Below the pieces are notes generated by a model that saw nothing but the letters and a program-made list of their open reading frames with translations, did not search any database and was not told the DNA's origin. From Chloroflexota bacterium (GTDB lineage Bacteria > Chloroflexota > Anaerolineae > Aggregatilineales > Phototrophicaceae), in contig JAEVZT010000154.1 in the NCBI GenBank assembly GCA_023392115.1, positions 1-5,049 of the forward strand: a DNA stretch of 5,049 nt. Reading direction: 5' to 3'. Both the position numbers and the translations under genes were made by a program. Below are positions 1-5,049 of this stretch, piece after piece (the stretch's first letter is position 1; every line of letters begins with the position of its first letter).

Positions 1-1205
1 GCTTTTACGCTATTCAGGTATTGCTTTTTGTCGATACTGCGCGATAGAGTCGCAAACGTTTTATTCATGGAATTAGTTGGAATGCCCACAATCGCTCGTC
101 GGAACACGTAGCTCTCAACGATCTTCAGTATTTCAAGCACTTCGCTGTTGGTCAGTAATCCTCGTTGCTGGTCAAGAAACACCTCTAAGAGAAACGGGTA
201 CACGACATCCATTTTAAGGGTCTTGATATCCTCTAAGGAGGTTCGGATACTCCAATCCTTCTCGGTTTCCGGAGAGATAAAGCGCAAGTAAACCATTGCA
301 TGTTCATACACGTCCGCTACGAGCTCATCAACCGATAATCCCGGTGTTTGTGTATAAGTCTTGAAGTTCTTATAAACGTCTCTCAATGGCGGTATCTGTC
401 CCTTAGCTTTCAAGGTGAGGAAATCGCGCATGAAAAAATCAAAACGGCTGGCATCCTCGGTTTGACCAAATTGGTTTTCAATCGGATACCAATAGCGGTT
501 ATAGAGCCTATTCTGATGCTCAGGAGTCAATCCCATGAGAATGTAATTGCGAATGAGATCGGACTGCGACAGGTCTAGCCCTGTCGAGTTAAGGCTTTCG
601 AAAATGAGTTGCGGATTGTCATAATTTCGGTCGAGCGAAACGTCAACAATAATCAGCTTACTAATGCCGCGATAGATGTCATCCACTGACAACCCGCTTT
701 GAACGATGCGTTCTTGGAAGAAGCGTAGATTTTCGGTAAGGCGCAGCGACGGCTCGGTGGGTTGCGGACAATCTCCGTCAATAAGAGCGAGAAGCGTATC
801 TCGATCTCCGCGTGTCAGAATGAGCTTGTGCCTATAATCTCCTGTCTCGTCATTATTGATGAGATAGTAGTTTCGGATTTGCGTATGATTAACGCTGCTA
901 TTTGGCACTTGTTGAATGCGCTGACCTAGCGCTGCAAGCAACAAAGATATAGTGGTTAACCGTTGCTGCCCATCAATAATCAGCAGTCGAGGCACTGCCG
1001 AAACTTGATAAATGCCTTCGTTGATATAGACAATTGAACCAATGAAATGAGCTGGGATGTGCTCATCTTTGGTTGCCCGAACAATATCATCCCATAACTG
1101 TTGACACTGGGTGAAAGTCCAGCTATAAGAGCGCTGGTAAATGGGGATGATATACTGTTTCGGTCCTCGCATGAAATTCAACAAGTTAGTCTGCTTAGCT
1201 TCCAT
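1..1205 (-). CDS. DUF262 (GmrSD/SspE-type) protein, 3' end outside window
   Basis: The frame is open from ATG at 1205 to the left edge: 401 full codons with no stop, C-terminus missing. What I see: IPIYQRSYSW (residues 20-29), HFIGSI (53-58), the family signature IDGQQRLTT (77-85), FESLNSTG (202-209) running into LSQSDLIRNYI, and VESYVFRRAIVGIPTN (363-378). These are the conserved blocks of the DUF262 (GmrS-like) domain in their usual order. The DGQQR motif is tied to nucleotide binding or hydrolysis in GmrSD and SspE, which cleave modified DNA. Full-length relatives usually carry a C-terminal DUF1524 HNH nuclease, which would start about where the window ends. No signal peptide or membrane segment is visible, so it is likely cytoplasmic. 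The start is fixed by GAGGAGG six bases upstream. Base composition is clearly more AT-rich than the neighbouring genes, suggesting transfer. Family assignment is firm; a defence role is inferred. Confidence 0.93.
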   Translation of the reverse strand, partial: MEAKQTNLLNFMRGPKQYIIPIYQRSYSWTFTQCQQLWDDIVRATKDEHIPAHFIGSIVYINEGIYQVSAVPRLLIIDGQQRLTTISLLLAALGQRIQQVPNSSVNHTQIRNYYLINNDETGDYRHKLILTRGDRDTLLALIDGDCPQPTEPSLRLTENLRFFQERIVQSGLSVDDIYRGISKLIIVDVSLDRNYDNPQLIFESLNSTGLDLSQSDLIRNYILMGLTPEHQNRLYNRYWYPIENQFGQTEDASRFDFFMRDFLTLKAKGQIPPLRDVYKNFKTYTQTPGLSVDELVADVYEHAMVYLRFISPETEKDWSIRTSLEDIKTLKMDVVYPFLLEVFLDQQRGLLTNSEVLEILKIVESYVFRRAIVGIPTNSMNKTFATLSRSIDKKQYLNSVK

Positions 1206-1211
1206 AAAACC

Positions 1212-1218
1212 CCTCCTC
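1212..1218 (-). promoter_or_regulatory. Ribosome binding site of the DUF262 gene
   Basis: On the minus strand GAGGAGG lies six bases before the ATG at 1205. This near-perfect Shine-Dalgarno sequence fixes the start of the DUF262 gene. It also suggests the gene is translated independently of anything upstream. Confidence 0.8.
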
Positions 1219-1264
1219 TAGAGTGATGTGATCCTCAAATTTATCAACAGCCCGTTCATCTGAC

Positions 1265-1372
1265 CTATTGAATCGCAGGCAATCTGTAAACTACGGTGGT
1301 GTCTAGTAAGTTGATATACATATCTAGCAATAGATCTGCCAATTCATCAAGTGCTCGATGCTGTACATTGGA
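1265..1372 (-). pseudogene. Start-less 35-codon reading frame, possible tail of a lost gene
   Basis: Between the ATPase stop and the DUF262 start, the minus strand is open from just after a TGA (1375-1373) to a TAG (1267-1265). It reads SNVQHRALDELADLLLDMY, then INLLDTTVVYRLPAIQ. The alternation of leucine with acidic residues over positions 7-19 looks like a real amphipathic helix. No plausible start with a ribosome binding site exists in the frame; the only Met is residue 18. It shares the AT-rich composition and orientation of the DUF262 gene, whose ATG is 59 bases beyond the TAG. It may be the 3' end of an upstream partner gene cut away when the segment joined the chromosome. A frame this short can also be open by chance. 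I do not recognise the family. Confidence 0.25.
1313..1342 (-). promoter_or_regulatory. Weak candidate promoter for the DUF262 gene
   Basis: On the minus strand TTGGCA (1342-1337) is followed after 18 bases by TATATC (1318-1313). Match to the sigma-70 consensus is 5/6 for the -35 and 4/6 for the -10, and the spacer is slightly long. It would give a leader of about 100 bases before the ATG at 1205. Nothing better stands out in the junction. In AT-rich DNA such matches arise easily, so this is tentative. Confidence 0.2.
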
Positions 1373-1390
1373 TCACGGTGTCTATGCCCT

Positions 1391-3793
1391 TTACGGCGCG
1401 GTCAAGCGCCAGATACGGTCGACGAAGGCGCGCGAACGCATCAGGATCGTGTTCAGCACCAGCGCGATCAGGAAGACGAGCACGACAAATCCCCACTGCC
1501 ACAGCGTCGGCGGCGAAAACTCGATCAGGTGCGGCACGAAGTACGGGACGACGATCGTTATCGCGCCGAGCGCCGCGCCGAGCGCGAACACGCCGAAATG
1601 CTCGCGTAGGGTTCGCGGGCGGAAGACGTCGACGCCGTGTGTGTGCCAGAAGACGAGCACACCGTACAGGCTCAGGAACAGCATCATCGTGCTGCGCGCT
1701 TCGAGCAGGTCGCGCCGGTTGTTCAGGTAGGTGATGCCGTAGATCGCCGCCATCGCCACCGCGCCGACGAAGCCCACCGTCACCACATAGTCGAGCACGT
1801 CTCGGCGGAACAGCTTCATATACTTCGGCTTGAGCAGGCGGAAGGCGATCAGCGTCGCCGGCACGTTGATCACGCCGAACGTCACCCAACTGATCTGGAT
1901 CGGACTGATCGGAAACGGCAGCGCCATGAAGCCGGCGAAGATGAAGAACAGCAGGCTGTATAGATTCTTGACGAGGAAAATCTTGCTCGTGGCGAAGATC
2001 GTCTGCGTGATCGTCCGCCCCTCGTGGAAGGCGCGCGGCAGCGTCGTCATGGCGTTGTTGAGCAGGACGAGATCGGCGACATCCTTGCTGATCTGCGCGC
2101 CGTCGTTCATGGCGATCGCCAGATGCGCCTCTTTGAGCGCCGGCACGTCGTTGACGCCGTCGCCGACCATCGCCACGTACTGCCCCTGACGCTTGAGCGC
2201 CGCGATGATCTTGCGCTTGGTGTCCGGCTCGATGCGCGCGAATAAATCGGCTTCGACGACCGCCGCTTCAAGCTCGCCGTCGGACATCGCCTCAAGCTCC
2301 TCGCCGGTGTAGGCGCGGCGAATCTTCATCCCCGCCTCAGTCGCGATCTGGCGCACGGTGGCGAGGTTGTCGCCGGAAATCACCTTGAGCGCGACTTCCT
2401 GATCGTGGAACTCTTGCAGCGTCACCTGTATGTCCGAGCGCATCTCGTCGCTGAGGATGATCAGCGCCAGCGGCTCGCGGTCATCCGACAGGCGCCCGTC
2501 GGGCAGCGGCTGGCTCGTGCGCGCGAACGCCAAGACGCGCATTCCCTGTGCCGCCAGCGCCGCCGCGTGATCGAGCGCCTTGCGGTCGTCGAGCTTGAGC
2601 ACGCGCTCCGGCGCGCCGAGGATCAGCGTCTCCTGCGGCAGCACGATCGCGCCCCACTTGCGCGCCGACGTGAACGGAATTTCGCGCGTCTTGACGACTT
2701 CCGGCAGCAGCGGCGTTTCTGAGTCGCCGTTGATGTGATGCGCGACGGCGGCGGCGGTGCGGTTCAGGTGCGACAGGTTGGCGGTATACAGCCGCAGCCG
2801 CCCTTGAATCGCTTCTTGCGACTGGGCGGTCAGCGGCAGAATTTGCGTCACTGTCAGCTTATTGCGCGTCAGCGTGCCGGTTTTGTCGAAACAGAGCGTG
2901 GTCACGTTCGCCATCGACTCGACGGCGTTGACGCGCTGCACCAGCGTTTGAAAACGCGAGATGCTGATCGCACCGATCGTCAGCGACAGGATCGCCGTCA
3001 GCACCAGCCCCTGCGGCACAATGCTGGCGACGAACACGACCGCGTTGCGGAACGTGCCGAGATTGATGATCGACTGTTCCTGCATATAACCGGCGATGAA
3101 GATCATCGGCGTGCAGACCGCCATGATGACGACCGATATTTGCACAATCAGCGACAGGCGCTGCTGCGTCGGCGTGAGGACGTTCTTGTAAGCCTTCGCG
3201 GTGCTCGACAGGCGGTTGATCGTGCTGTCCTTGCCGACCCGCGTGGCGACCATCGTGCCGCTGCCGGCGATGCAGAACGATCCCGAATAGACCGGATCGT
3301 CCTCCTCCTTGAGGACGGCGTCGGATTCGCCGGTGAGCTGCGCTTCGTCCATTTCGAGCGCGTCGCTCTCAATGACCTGCCCGTCGACCACCAGCCGATC
3401 GCCCGGCTCGATCGGGATCACGTCGTCCTTGACGATCGCCGCGATCGGCACGCTGACGAGTTTGCCGTCGCGCCACACCTGAACGTCGTGCGCCGCCAGC
3501 GCCGCCAGTTGATCAAGTTTTCGCTTGGCGCTGATCTCCTGAATCATCCCGAGGAAGGAGTTGGTGACGACGCTGAATCCGGCGAATAGGACGGTCGCAT
3601 AGTCGGCGAACAGCAGGACGACGACCAGCAGTGAGAACAGGACGATGTTGAAGACGTTGAGGACGTTGTCGCGGACGATATCCCAGTACGAGCGACCGAC
3701 GCGCGCCTGATAGTCGTTGCTTTCGCCGCGCCGGACGCGGGCATCGACTTCAGCAGTCGTTAAGCCTCTAGGTTGGTGGGGCTGGATGGACAA
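1391..3793 (-). CDS. P-type cation-transporting ATPase (CtpE-like), TTG start
   Basis: An inner-membrane pump coupling ATP hydrolysis to cation transport. Numbered from the TTG start (800 residues, usual length): N-terminal GLTTAEVDARV motif near residue 11; M1-M2 about 43-84; actuator loop TGES 154-157; M3-M4 about 216-277 with PQGL at 260-263; phosphorylation site DKTGT with Asp303; nucleotide-binding FTSARKWG ending at 381; SGD near 473-475; hinge GDGVND 544-549; then about six C-terminal membrane segments from roughly 604 to 785. All catalytic residues are present, so it should be active. The FTSARKWG block and the PA motif in M6 resemble CtpE-type Ca2+/metal ATPases. There is no heavy-metal-binding domain or CPC motif, which argues against P1B metal exporters. 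The ion is not proven. A longer frame from GTG 3850 exists, but that GTG lies in the promoter; AAGAAGGAG seven bases before TTG 3793 supports the shorter form. No clear terminator follows the stop. Confidence 0.92.
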   Translation of the reverse strand: MSIQPHQPRGLTTAEVDARVRRGESNDYQARVGRSYWDIVRDNVLNVFNIVLFSLLVVVLLFADYATVLFAGFSVVTNSFLGMIQEISAKRKLDQLAALAAHDVQVWRDGKLVSVPIAAIVKDDVIPIEPGDRLVVDGQVIESDALEMDEAQLTGESDAVLKEEDDPVYSGSFCIAGSGTMVATRVGKDSTINRLSSTAKAYKNVLTPTQQRLSLIVQISVVIMAVCTPMIFIAGYMQEQSIINLGTFRNAVVFVASIVPQGLVLTAILSLTIGAISISRFQTLVQRVNAVESMANVTTLCFDKTGTLTRNKLTVTQILPLTAQSQEAIQGRLRLYTANLSHLNRTAAAVAHHINGDSETPLLPEVVKTREIPFTSARKWGAIVLPQETLILGAPERVLKLDDRKALDHAAALAAQGMRVLAFARTSQPLPDGRLSDDREPLALIILSDEMRSDIQVTLQEFHDQEVALKVISGDNLATVRQIATEAGMKIRRAYTGEELEAMSDGELEAAVVEADLFARIEPDTKRKIIAALKRQGQYVAMVGDGVNDVPALKEAHLAIAMNDGAQISKDVADLVLLNNAMTTLPRAFHEGRTITQTIFATSKIFLVKNLYSLLFFIFAGFMALPFPISPIQISWVTFGVINVPATLIAFRLLKPKYMKLFRRDVLDYVVTVGFVGAVAMAAIYGITYLNNRRDLLEARSTMMLFLSLYGVLVFWHTHGVDVFRPRTLREHFGVFALGAALGAITIVVPYFVPHLIEFSPPTLWQWGFVVLVFLIALVLNTILMRSRAFVDRIWRLTAP

Positions 3794-3800
3794 AAACCGA

Positions 3801-3809
3801 CTCCTTCTT
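3801..3809 (-). promoter_or_regulatory. Ribosome binding site that places the ATPase start at TTG
   Basis: AAGAAGGAG on the minus strand lies seven bases before the in-frame TTG at 3793-3791. No comparable Shine-Dalgarno sequence precedes the GTG at 3850. The first conserved N-terminal motif of the protein follows the TTG directly, so the 19 basic residues encoded upstream are probably not translated. Confidence 0.7.
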
Positions 3810-3821
3810 GTGCGTCGCACT

Positions 3822-3850
3822 ATTTTACGTGGAACAGTACGGACTGTCAC
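3822..3850 (-). promoter_or_regulatory. Sigma-70-type promoter of the ATPase gene
   Basis: On the minus strand GTGACA (3850-3845) is followed after exactly 17 bases by TAAAAT (3827-3822). Each hexamer matches five of six consensus bases. Transcription would start near 3815, just before the AAGAAGGAG ribosome binding site, giving a leader of about 20 bases to the TTG. It faces away from the tRNA promoter; the two -35 boxes are 45 bases apart. Confidence 0.6.
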
Positions 3851-3895
3851 GCGGATTCGGCGCGCGGATTGCTCAATTTAGTGTGAATTTTTGTC

Positions 3896-3923
3896 TTGAC
3901 TGGGGGTCAGGGCTTGCTATAAT
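3896..3923 (+). promoter_or_regulatory. Sigma-70-type promoter of tRNA-Lys
   Basis: TTGACT (3896-3901) and a perfect TATAAT (3918-3923) are separated by 16 bases. Initiation would fall near 3930, a few bases before the mature tRNA 5' end at 3937. The short leader is typical of a singly transcribed tRNA whose 5' end is trimmed by RNase P. It is the strongest promoter in the window by consensus match. Confidence 0.8.
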
Positions 3924-3936
3924 TCAACACGTAAGA

Positions 3937-4009
3937 GGCCCTGTAGCTCAATTGGCAGAGCAGTTGACTCTTAATCAATTGGTTAGAGGTTCGAGTCCTC
4001 TCAGGGTCA
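3937..4009 (+). tRNA. tRNA-Lys, anticodon CTT
   Basis: All four stems fold. The acceptor pairs GGCCCTG (3937-3943) with CAGGGTC (4002-4008), including one G-U pair. The D stem pairs GCTC with GAGC. The anticodon stem pairs GTTGA with TCAAT around the loop CTCTTAA, giving anticodon CTT (3970-3972), which reads AAG lysine codons. The variable loop has five bases. The T stem AGAGG/CCTCT is perfect and holds the loop TTCGAGT. The discriminator base is A4009. The following bases are CAA, so the CCA tail is not encoded and must be added by a nucleotidyltransferase. Total length is 73 bases. It has its own promoter just upstream and a strong hairpin terminator 17 bases downstream, so it is probably a single-gene transcript. 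Confidence 0.96.
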
Positions 4010-4026
4010 CAACCGAACGTTGCGCG

Positions 4027-4062
4027 AAAAAGCGGGGATATGTCGAGTATCCCCGCTTTTTT
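4027..4062. terminator. Bidirectional intrinsic terminator
   Basis: AAAAAGCGGGGATA (4027-4040) pairs with TATCCCCGCTTTTTT (4048-4062) around the seven-base loop TGTCGAG. The GC-rich core is flanked by A5 on one side and T6 on the other, so each strand shows a hairpin followed by a U-run. In the plus direction it ends the tRNA-Lys transcript, 17 bases after the tRNA. In the minus direction it ends the hydrolase transcript, 25 bases after its stop codon. Confidence 0.92.
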
Positions 4063-4087
4063 GCTGCCTGTCCGCCGCGCCGTGCTT

Positions 4088-4915
4088 TCAAAGGCTGTTC
4101 TTGGGCAGGCTGTCGAGAAACGCCTTCACATGCGTGTTGAATTCGTTCGGGAATTCCATGTTTGGCAGATGCGCCGTGCCGGGCATGACGACCTTGCGCG
4201 CGCCGGCGATACCGCTCACCATGAAGTCGGCAGCCCGCATGATGTATTCCTCGTCGAGATCGCCGATGACGACGAGCACCGGTAATTTCAACTCGCCGAT
4301 GCGGCTCGCGGCGGACGCTGCCAGCGGGACATCAGTGCCCAGAAGCGCCATGTTCCGCAGCGCGATCTTGTTCATCTCGTAGACCTTCTGGCGCAGCGCT
4401 GGACCGCCCTGATCGGGCGCGCGCCCCTTGCCGTCAACGAAAATTCGCACCGCCACCTCGTTGGCGCGCTCCAGATCGCCTTTCTCGTAGGCGGCGTCCA
4501 TTTCCTCGTCGAGGGGCGACGGCGACCACGCATCATACGAGAAGCCAACCGGCGCGGAACCGACCATGATCAGCGCGTCGGTTCGGTTCGGGTATTCGAG
4601 CGCGAAGTTCATACACGCGCCGCCGCCCATCGAGCAGCCCATCAGGTACGCGCGGTCGATGTCGAGGAAGTCCAGCAGCGCGCGCATGTCCTCGTGACGC
4701 TGGTAATCGTCAGCGACCGGCGGGCTTTGACCGAAGCCGCGCATATCGTAGCGCACGACTTGGTAGTCGCGCGCGAAAAAGTCAAACTGGTCATCCCACA
4801 TCGACTTGTCGGCAATGCCGGCGTGAACCATCAGGAAGGGCTGCCCCTCGCCGGCGACTTCGTAGTAAATCCTCGCGCCGTTGATCTCTGCAAAGCCAGT
4901 CCTTACCGCTGCCAT
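4088..4915 (-). CDS. Alpha/beta-fold hydrolase
   Basis: A complete 275-residue single-domain alpha/beta hydrolase, the common length for this fold. Visible features: the strand and oxyanion region LMVHAGIAD (28-36); the RGFGQS turn (59-64); nucleophile elbow GCSMGG (93-98) with Ser95; a lid region about 125-200 containing FVDGKGRAPD; acid residue Asp221 in IGDLDEEY (217-224); and catalytic His249 in GTAHLPNMEFP (246-256). The Ser-Asp-His triad is intact. The overall pattern is closest to proteins often labelled 3-oxoadipate enol-lactonase-like, but no aromatic-degradation genes lie nearby. An ester, lactone or C-C bond substrate is possible and cannot be chosen from sequence. There is no signal peptide, so it is cytoplasmic. 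The ATG is preceded by a GGGGTGATC ribosome binding site. The gene is single, has its own promoter, and converges on the tRNA across a shared terminator. Confidence 0.93.
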   Translation of the reverse strand: MAAVRTGFAEINGARIYYEVAGEGQPFLMVHAGIADKSMWDDQFDFFARDYQVVRYDMRGFGQSPPVADDYQRHEDMRALLDFLDIDRAYLMGCSMGGGACMNFALEYPNRTDALIMVGSAPVGFSYDAWSPSPLDEEMDAAYEKGDLERANEVAVRIFVDGKGRAPDQGGPALRQKVYEMNKIALRNMALLGTDVPLAASAASRIGELKLPVLVVIGDLDEEYIMRAADFMVSGIAGARKVVMPGTAHLPNMEFPNEFNTHVKAFLDSLPKNSL

Positions 4916-4916
4916 A

Positions 4917-4930
4917 GATCACCCCACTCC
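4917..4930 (-). promoter_or_regulatory. Ribosome binding site of the hydrolase gene
   Basis: The minus strand reads GGAGTGGGGTGATC, then T and the ATG. GGTGATC matches the 3' end of 16S rRNA beyond the usual core, which makes an extended site pressed close to the start. GGAG further upstream is an alternative core at 11 bases. Either way it supports the ATG at 4915. Confidence 0.55.
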
Positions 4931-4952
4931 TGAATCTAAAACAGATGTTCTC

Positions 4953-4980
4953 ATTCTAACCTGATCTGCTATTTTCGCCA
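4953..4980 (-). promoter_or_regulatory. Candidate promoter of the hydrolase gene
   Basis: TAGAAT on the minus strand (4958-4953) matches five of six -10 bases. The best -35 at 16 bases is TGGCGA (4980-4975), only three of six. Initiation near 4946 would give a leader of about 30 bases carrying the ribosome binding site. The weak -35 suggests activator dependence or a sigma factor with a different preference. Confidence 0.4.
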
Positions 4981-5018
4981 CTCCGCTTTGCAAATGCGCG
5001 GATCGGACGCCTTCGCGT

Positions 5019-5024
5019 TAGAAT
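5019..5024 (+). promoter_or_regulatory. Candidate rightward -10 element
   Basis: TAGAAT sits inside GTTAGAATG (5017-5025), the exact reverse complement of CATTCTAAC (4952-4960), which holds the hydrolase -10. The mirror arrangement suggests a divergent promoter for a gene to the right. No convincing -35 is visible 16-18 bases upstream. Confidence 0.35.
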
Positions 5025-5032
5025 GGGGGCGT

Positions 5033-5049
5033 GTGACGGTCTACGAAGA
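5033..5049 (+). CDS. Possible start of a rightward gene, leaderless, cut by window edge
   Basis: GTG at 5033 begins a frame reading V-T-V-Y-E to the window end. It lies eight bases after the rightward TAGAAT, about where transcription would begin, and has no Shine-Dalgarno sequence between. That pattern fits a leaderless mRNA. Only five codons are visible, so nothing can be said of the product, and the true start may lie further right. Confidence 0.22.

Noticed and set aside
348..578. Plus-strand 76-codon frame
   Set aside because: It lies opposite the conserved FESLNSTG region of the DUF262 gene and has no recognisable motif or ribosome binding site.
1298..1384. GGTGTCTA repeated at 1298-1305 and 1377-1384 as possible insertion-site duplication
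   Set aside because: Eight matching bases in a junction this size can occur by chance. The copies do not flank a mobile element, and the DUF262 gene lies outside both.
1347..1889. Minus-strand 180-codon frame overlapping the ATPase 3' end
   Set aside because: It is in another frame of the same strand as the ATPase, is rich in Arg, Ala and Pro, has no ribosome binding site, and would need the conserved ATPase membrane segments to be non-coding.
2735..3589. Long plus-strand open frame opposite the ATPase
   Set aside because: It is antisense to a protein with every P-type ATPase motif. The translation is dominated by Arg, Asp, His and Gln, as expected for a shadow frame in GC-rich DNA, and has no domain-like pattern.
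3937..4009. tRNA-Lys as the integration site of the AT-rich segment
   Set aside because: The tRNA is about 2.5 kb from the composition boundary with an intact ATPase gene between, and no copy of the tRNA 3' end was noticed near the junction.
3808..4140. Plus-strand 110-codon frame spanning the tRNA
   Set aside because: It runs through the tRNA-Lys gene, its promoter and the terminator hairpin, so it cannot be a sensible coding gene.

Overview
The window reads as a GC-rich bacterial chromosome with one AT-richer, probably acquired segment at its left end. Protein-level resemblance, a TTG start, short -10-like motifs and a tRNA without encoded CCA would suit a Chloroflexota or similar environmental bacterium. 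That placement is an inference from style only; no marker gene here settles it.

Layout. Positions 1-1205 (minus) hold the first 401 codons of a DUF262 (GmrSD/SspE-type) protein whose C-terminus lies beyond the left edge. Positions 1206-1390 are an AT-rich junction with a strong ribosome binding site, a weak candidate promoter and a 35-codon start-less reading frame that may be the tail of a lost gene. Positions 1391-3793 (minus) encode a complete P-type cation-transporting ATPase of about 800 residues, most like the CtpE-type bacterial Ca2+/metal ATPases. Its start is best placed at a TTG codon, because the GTG that would give the longest frame coincides with the -35 box of its own promoter. 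Positions 3794-3936 carry two divergent promoters, one for the ATPase and one for tRNA-Lys(CTT) at 3937-4009 (plus). A strong hairpin at 4027-4062 serves as a bidirectional terminator between the tRNA and the convergent alpha/beta hydrolase gene at 4088-4915 (minus). Positions 4916-5049 contain the hydrolase promoter and a mirror-image -10 element facing right, followed by a possible leaderless GTG start of a gene that runs out of the window.

The genes do not form an obvious pathway. The ATPase and hydrolase are separately promoted, ordinary-looking chromosomal genes. The DUF262 gene is compositionally different and belongs to a family rich in modification-dependent restriction and phage-defence proteins. 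It is the best lead for something beyond housekeeping, but its effector end and its partners lie outside the window. No complete new system can be demonstrated here.
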